From assembly GCA_003694055.1 (NCBI GenBank), contig RFLC01000221.1, forward strand, positions 1-9,034: a stretch of DNA of 9,034 nt. The letters are read 5' to 3'. The stretch comes from Candidatus Pacearchaeota archaeon. Its GTDB lineage: Archaea > Nanobdellota > Nanobdellia > Pacearchaeales > GW2011-AR1. The notes below the pieces were generated by a model. It had not been told where the DNA came from, ran no database searches, and was given only the letters and a program-made list of their open reading frames with translations. Position 1 is the stretch's first letter. Every line of letters begins with the position of its first letter. Both the position numbers and the translations under genes were made by a program. Shown here in pieces: positions 5,200-9,034 of this stretch.

Positions 5200-6151
5200 A
5201 CTCAGTGCAAGGAGCGGAGAGTTCAACAACGCGCTTGACAGCTACTTGATAGAGCAAGCAAAAACCCAGCAGTTAGCTTACGCTCCAAGCCCGGAAACTC
5301 GCGCAGCTGTGTTCCTAACCCATTGGATGCCAACAATTTCCGTCGGCAACACGCAAAAAATCTCGCTTGATGTGGACAAAGATGCTTGCAACAGGCAGGG
5401 CGTGAGCATCGTGCGCAGGCACTCTGGCGGGCAGGCAGTTTACCTTGACCAAAACTACCTCGTCATCTCAATGCTTTTCCCAAACACAGAAAGCAACATT
5501 TTCTCTGACCAAAACTTAGGCAGTTTGAGAGAGCGCTTGTCAAGAACAATCGCACGCGCGCTCAACGAGGTTGGGGTTAGAGCAGAGTTCTACCCTCCTG
5601 ACAATGTCGTCGTGCGCGCCCAATCTCCTCGCGCGCAACTCAAACCAATTGCAAACGCAGGGCAAGTTGTCTCAATGAGCTACGACGGCAAACTCAAAGG
5701 AGTTTTCCTGCAAACCTCAATCCGCTACTCCCCGCAAAACCCTCGCGCCATCACAAACCTTCTCAAAATCAACGGCAACTCTCTCCGCGGTTACGAACGC
5801 CAAATCTCAGAACTGCTAGCAAGCGTAAGCGAGTTCTCAAACGCAACCAGACAAGAGGTCGAGGAAAAACTGCTCTCCCACCTTGCTCAAGAATACTCGC
5901 TCGTTTGGCGCGAGCATCTCCTGACGGGCGAAGAAGAACAAGAGATTTGGGAGTTGGCAGAAAAAGAAAAAGCAAGGTTAAGGGATAGAGAGCACTACAA
6001 ATCAAGAGGCATCTGCTACCTAACTCTCGACGGAAAATGCTTGCTGGACGGAGCTTCAGAATGGCTCGAGGCAAAACCGAGCACGCTAGCTGACTCAACC
6101 TTGTGTGCAAGACCCTCTCAACCTAAGGAGGAAATCAAACTAGCAGGATAA
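5174..6151 (+). CDS. Lipoate-protein ligase A-like protein with divergent active site
   Basis: A 325-residue protein of the biotin/lipoate ligase fold. Family members attach lipoate (via lipoyl-AMP) or octanoate to the lysine of lipoyl domains, here plausibly K43 of the E2 in the same operon. N-terminal features match: a W-x-P-T-I-S-V-G-x-x-Q segment (51-61), then V-R-R-H-S-G-G-Q-A-V-Y-L-D (80-92), equivalent to the RRxSGGGAVYHD lipoate-binding loop. Two other family motifs deviate. Where K-I-[AS]-G-N-A-Q is expected it reads K157-P-I-A-N-A-G-Q164, so the usual catalytic lysine position holds proline with a lysine one residue earlier. Where H-G-T-L-L is expected it reads K-G-V-F-L (175-179). 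There is no cysteine near the site as in LipM/LipL transferases. The C-terminal third (about 225-325) resembles the accessory helical region in its start and is otherwise unassigned. The protein may be a modified ligase, a transferase, or a partner subunit. Confidence 0.78.
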   Translation: MKLEARLVKLSARSGEFNNALDSYLIEQAKTQQLAYAPSPETRAAVFLTHWMPTISVGNTQKISLDVDKDACNRQGVSIVRRHSGGQAVYLDQNYLVISMLFPNTESNIFSDQNLGSLRERLSRTIARALNEVGVRAEFYPPDNVVVRAQSPRAQLKPIANAGQVVSMSYDGKLKGVFLQTSIRYSPQNPRAITNLLKINGNSLRGYERQISELLASVSEFSNATRQEVEEKLLSHLAQEYSLVWREHLLTGEEEQEIWELAEKEKARLRDREHYKSRGICYLTLDGKCLLDGASEWLEAKPSTLADSTLCARPSQPKEEIKLAG

Positions 6152-6152
6152 G

Positions 6153-7148
6153 ATGGCAGAGCTAAACATGATTGAAGCAATAAGAAGCGCGCTTAGAGCA
6201 GAGATGAAACTAGACAAGAAAGTAGTTTTGCTCGGCGAAGACATCGGAGTTAATGGAGGGGTTTTCAGGGTTACAGAAGGTTTGCAAAAAGAGTTTGGCA
6301 AAGAAAGAGTGATAGACACCCCTCTCGCTGAGTCCGGGATTGTTGGAAGTGCAATCGGCATGGCTATTGCTGGCTTGAAACCAGTTGCAGAGATTCAGTT
6401 TGAAGGCTTCATATTCCCTGCGCTTGACCAGCTTGTCAATCACGCAGCAAGAATAAGGAAGCGCTCGCAAGGAAAGTTCCACTGCCAGCTTGTTGTTCGC
6501 TGCCCTATCGGCGGAGGAATTCGCGCGCTCGAACACCACTCTGACTCTCCAGAAACATACCTTGCCCACACTCCAGGGTTGAAAGTTGTCATGCCATCCA
6601 CTCCATACGACGCAAAAGGCCTGCTTGCCTCAGCAATCCGCGACCCAGACCCAGTTGTGTTCTTTGAACCGAAAAAAATCTACCGGGCTATAAAAGAAGA
6701 GCTGCCAGATGAGCACTACACAATCCCTCTCGGCAAGGCAAGGGTTGTGAAAGAGGGGCACGACCTCACGCTCATCACCTACGGCTCTCTCGTGCTCACT
6801 GCTGCGCAAGTTGCAGAAGACCTAAGAGAGGAGCTTGACATTGAACTGATTGACCTCAGAACCCTCTCGCCGCTCGACGAGGAAACAATCATCTCATCAG
6901 TCAAAAAAACAGGAAAGGCAGTTGTTGTGCACGAAGCTCCCCGCACTCTCGGCTTTGCATCTGAAATCATCGCGCGCATCAACGAGAAAGCGCTCTACCA
7001 TCTCGAAGCTCCAGTAGCAAGGGTCACAAGCTATGACCTCCCAGTGCCGCTCGCAAAATACGAGGACTACTTCTTCCCAAGCAAAGAGCGCATAACCAAC
7101 GCAATCCGCAAAGTCATGAAAGAAGCGAGGTCAAACTATGGCGTTTGA
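6153..7148 (+). CDS. pdhB: 2-oxoacid (pyruvate-type) dehydrogenase E1 component, beta subunit
   Basis: A 331-residue protein, full length for the family. It supplies the half of the E1 active site that activates thiamine diphosphate. Visible motifs are G-E-D-I-G (28-32); D-T-P-L-A-E-S-G-I-V-G (55-65), where E60 is the conserved glutamate that protonates the cofactor ring; H128-H129-S-D-S-P-E, the histidine pair near the substrate; P-S-T-P-Y-D-A-K-G-L (148-157); and the C-terminal Y-D-L-P-V-P-L-A-K-Y-E (294-304). ATG 6153 is one base after the ligase stop and matches the usual M-A-E-x-x-M-I-E-A-I start. AGGA at 6145-6148 is the nearest ribosome site; a stronger AAGGAGG at 6125-6131 lies about 21 bases away. 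It ends 11 bases inside E2. All catalytic residues are intact, so it should pair with E1-alpha as a functional heterotetramer. Confidence 0.94.
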   Translation: MAELNMIEAIRSALRAEMKLDKKVVLLGEDIGVNGGVFRVTEGLQKEFGKERVIDTPLAESGIVGSAIGMAIAGLKPVAEIQFEGFIFPALDQLVNHAARIRKRSQGKFHCQLVVRCPIGGGIRALEHHSDSPETYLAHTPGLKVVMPSTPYDAKGLLASAIRDPDPVVFFEPKKIYRAIKEELPDEHYTIPLGKARVVKEGHDLTLITYGSLVLTAAQVAEDLREELDIELIDLRTLSPLDEETIISSVKKTGKAVVVHEAPRTLGFASEIIARINEKALYHLEAPVARVTSYDLPVPLAKYEDYFFPSKERITNAIRKVMKEARSNYGV

Positions 7149-8418
7149 GTTCAAGTTTGCTGATGTTGGCGAGGGCATCACCGAGGGCGAGATTGTAAAA
7201 TGGCTAGTCAAAGTCGGCGACAAGGTTAAAGCTGACCAGCCAGTTGCGCAGATTGAAACTGACAAAGCAGTCGTGGAGCTGCCATCGCCCGTCGAGGGTG
7301 TAGTGAAAGAGCTCAAGTTTAACGAAGGCGACAAAGTCAAGGTCGGCCAAACGCTTGTTGTGCTTGAAACAAAAGACAACGGAAGCGTGAAAGAGAAAAA
7401 GGCGAGAGAAGAGAAGAGAGATGCTCGGCAAGCGAAAGAGGATAAAACAGCAGTTGTTGGAAAGCTTGAGGAGCAGGCAAGGGTTCCGCAAACGCTCCTT
7501 ATGCGCGCCCCAGTTGCCTCGAAAAAAATCCTCGCAAGCCCGAAAGTTAGAATGCTGGCGCACGAGCTTGGCGTGGACTTGAAAGCAATTAAGCCAAGCG
7601 GTGCAAATGGAAGGGTCACTGAGAGCGATGTTAGGCGCGCGGCTTCTCGCGCGCCCGGCCTCTCGCGCGCTGAAGTGCCTGCGCAAAAAGTTGTTGTTAA
7701 GAAAAAGTTCGACGACTTTGGACCGATTGAGCATGTGGAAGTCAAGGGAATTCGCAAAACAATTGCCCACAACGTCTCCAAAACTTGGAGAGAAGTTCCG
7801 CAAGTAACTCTAACTGACGAAATTGCCGTCGACAAACTCTTGCAAGTGAGAGAAAAAGAAAAGGAAAAGATGGCAAAAAAAGGAGTGAAGCTGACGCCGC
7901 TAGCGTTTATTGTGAAAGCGTGCGTTTTGGCTCTGAAAGAAAACCCGCTCCTGAACGCAAGCTGGCAAGGCGAAGAGATTGTGCTCAAAAAATATTACAA
8001 CATCGGAATTGCCGTGGAAACTGAAGCAGGACTGATGGTGCCAGTGATAAAAATCGCAGAGAACAAGAGCATTGAAAAGATTGCGCGCGAGATTGAAGAG
8101 CTCGCCAAAAAAGCGCGCGAGAGAACAATTGACTTGATGGACCTAAAAGGCAGCACGTTCACAATAACAAACTACGGCTCAATTGGCGGGAAGTTCGGCA
8201 CGCCAATCATCAACGGCGAGGAGAGCGCAATTCTCGGGCTTGGAAGAATTGAAGAGCGCGCGAGCGTGAAAAAAGGAAAGTTAAAAATCACAAAGTTCCT
8301 GCCAGTCTCGCTCACGTTTGACCACCGAGTTGCAGACGGCGCTCAAGCCGCGCGCTTCGTCGAAACGCTTAAGTTTTATCTTCAGGACCCTTCTCACCTT
8401 TTGGTTGAGCTGAGATAG
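7138..8418 (+). CDS. pdhC: 2-oxoacid dehydrogenase E2 component (dihydrolipoyl acyltransferase)
   Basis: A 426-residue E2 with the standard three parts. There is one lipoyl domain (about 2-77) with the acceptor lysine K43 in E-T-D-K-A-V-V-E. A charged linker (about 78-128, Lys/Glu/Arg-rich, unlike the Ala-Pro linkers of many bacteria) follows. The peripheral-subunit-binding domain (about 131-168: A-S-P-K-V-R-x-L-A-x-E-L-G-V-D, then G-R-V-T-x-x-D-V) would hold E1 or E3. The acyltransferase core (about 198-426) has D-H-R-V-A-D-G at 395-401, H396 and D400 being catalytic. E2 passes the acyl group from lipoyl lysine to coenzyme A and forms the complex core. GAGGT at 7127-7131, six bases before ATG 7138, supports the 11-base overlap with E1-beta. 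The binding domain implies that an E3 exists, but none is in this window. Pyruvate or branched-chain specificity cannot be read from the sequence. Confidence 0.94.
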   Translation: MAFEFKFADVGEGITEGEIVKWLVKVGDKVKADQPVAQIETDKAVVELPSPVEGVVKELKFNEGDKVKVGQTLVVLETKDNGSVKEKKAREEKRDARQAKEDKTAVVGKLEEQARVPQTLLMRAPVASKKILASPKVRMLAHELGVDLKAIKPSGANGRVTESDVRRAASRAPGLSRAEVPAQKVVVKKKFDDFGPIEHVEVKGIRKTIAHNVSKTWREVPQVTLTDEIAVDKLLQVREKEKEKMAKKGVKLTPLAFIVKACVLALKENPLLNASWQGEEIVLKKYYNIGIAVETEAGLMVPVIKIAENKSIEKIAREIEELAKKARERTIDLMDLKGSTFTITNYGSIGGKFGTPIINGEESAILGLGRIEERASVKKGKLKITKFLPVSLTFDHRVADGAQAARFVETLKFYLQDPSHLLVELR

Positions 8419-9034
8419 ATTCAAGCTTCTTTATCTCTCCAATCTTTCTCGCAAAAATCGCAGCAACAATCAAAGCTAGCCCAAGCACAAATGAAATGAA
8501 GAAAAACAAACTCTCGCGCGCCATGAAGCTCGAAACTCTCTTGACAAACAGCCCGTTGAGCTGCGCGCCAAGCTGCCCCAGTTCTGGAGCATCGCTCGGC
8601 AAAACCAGAGCAATCGTCGAGCTTGTGTAACTCTCGGCATACGGGCCTAGCCACCAAAAAACAACAAAAGGCAAGCCTGAAACAAACAGGATAATTCCAA
8701 AATTAAACAATGGCACTTCTTTCGCAAGCAGCGAAATGACGACAAAAAGTATGATTACGACGAAAAGTTGAAACACAATCAAGAATTTTAGCGGCAGGAA
8801 AAATGGCTCAAGCTGCTCGCCGGCAGACTCAATTCCAGAGGCAAGCGCATCAACCACCTCCTGCCCGACGCTTTCATTCCCCGCACTAACGCTCCTAACC
8901 TCGCTCGCAAGCTCCTGCAATGAAGAAGAGTTGAAAACCGTTGAAAGCGCTGACAAAAAAATGAACAGCACAAGAAAGTTGATTGCTAGAACGCTCAACA
9001 ACACCCGTGAAAACAGATTTGGTTTTGTCTCAAC
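8369..9034 (-). CDS. Multi-pass membrane protein, hypothetical (5' end beyond window)
   Basis: The frame is open to the right edge (first visible residues VETKPNLFSR), so the true start is probably outside; a GTG at 9004 is possible but would drop the basic residues before the first helix. There are four likely membrane helices: one directly after that, two in the middle (around IVFQLFVVIILFVVISLLA and FGIILFVSGLPFVVFWWLG) and one near the end (LFFFISFVLGLALIVAAIFA). The loop between helices 1 and 2 is Ser/Glu/Asn-rich and long (about 60 residues). The loop between 3 and 4 is about 45 residues. Both would lie outside if the N-terminus is inside, and the C-terminal tail (RKIGEIKKLE onward) would be cytoplasmic. 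No family is recognised. It converges on E2, sharing 50 bases at the 3' ends: its last 16 residues are coded antisense to the end of the acyltransferase gene. Confidence 0.75.
   Translation of the reverse strand, partial: VETKPNLFSRVLLSVLAINFLVLFIFLSALSTVFNSSSLQELASEVRSVSAGNESVGQEVVDALASGIESAGEQLEPFFLPLKFLIVFQLFVVIILFVVISLLAKEVPLFNFGIILFVSGLPFVVFWWLGPYAESYTSSTIALVLPSDAPELGQLGAQLNGLFVKRVSSFMARESLFFFISFVLGLALIVAAIFARKIGEIKKLESISAQPKGEKGPEDKT

Noticed and set aside
7131..7988. Long minus-strand open frame (285 residues) opposite E2
   Set aside because: It is antisense to the clearly conserved lipoyl, binding and catalytic domains. Its Ser/Phe/Thr-rich composition is what antisense of GAA/AAG/GCG-rich codons gives.
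1..9034. CRISPR array, insertion sequence or prophage
   Set aside because: No regularly spaced direct repeats, transposase, integrase or terminal inverted repeats with target duplications are visible.

Overview
The window reads as archaeal, most probably from a small-genome DPANN-type lineage; I cannot name the lineage from sequence alone. The evidence is a 53-residue Sec61-beta gene (the archaeal/eukaryotic form of the third translocon subunit), TATA boxes placed 22-39 bases before start codons with several apparently leaderless genes, Shine-Dalgarno sites only inside operons, and a surface protein with an archaeal class III (prepilin-like) signal peptide of the Arg-Gly-Gln type.

Left part (1-1287): the C-terminal tail of a SHOCT-domain protein enters from the left edge. 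It is followed by a non-coding stretch rich in inverted repeats (about 68-211) and by two weak small reading frames on the minus strand (212-334 and 429-524), which may be remnants of one decayed gene. Next come Sec61-beta on the minus strand and, divergently from a shared 84-base promoter region, a 114-residue membrane-anchored protein with a glutamine/asparagine/threonine-rich tail carrying four possible N-glycosylation sites.

Middle part (1288-3853): a two-gene minus-strand operon for the cell surface. The first gene encodes a 250-residue protein with a class III signal peptide. The second, overlapping it by 11 bases, encodes a 549-residue secreted, probably beta-rich protein with a C-terminal membrane segment and a hexa-lysine end.

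Right part (3854-8418): a compact plus-strand operon of five genes: a CxxC thioredoxin/glutaredoxin-like protein, 2-oxoacid dehydrogenase E1-alpha, a lipoate-protein-ligase-like protein, E1-beta and E2. Spacings run from 8 bases to overlaps of 26 and 11 bases, so the genes are likely transcribed and translated together. E1 decarboxylates a 2-oxoacid (pyruvate or a branched-chain acid) on thiamine diphosphate and E2 carries the acyl group on a lipoyl lysine. The ligase-like protein would attach that lipoyl group, but its active-site motifs depart from the family. No E3 (dihydrolipoamide dehydrogenase) lies in the window. A multi-pass membrane protein on the minus strand converges on E2, overlaps its 3' end by 50 bases, and runs off the right edge.

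Most worth following up: the divergent ligase wedged between the two E1 genes, and the thioredoxin-like gene leading an operon that lacks E3.
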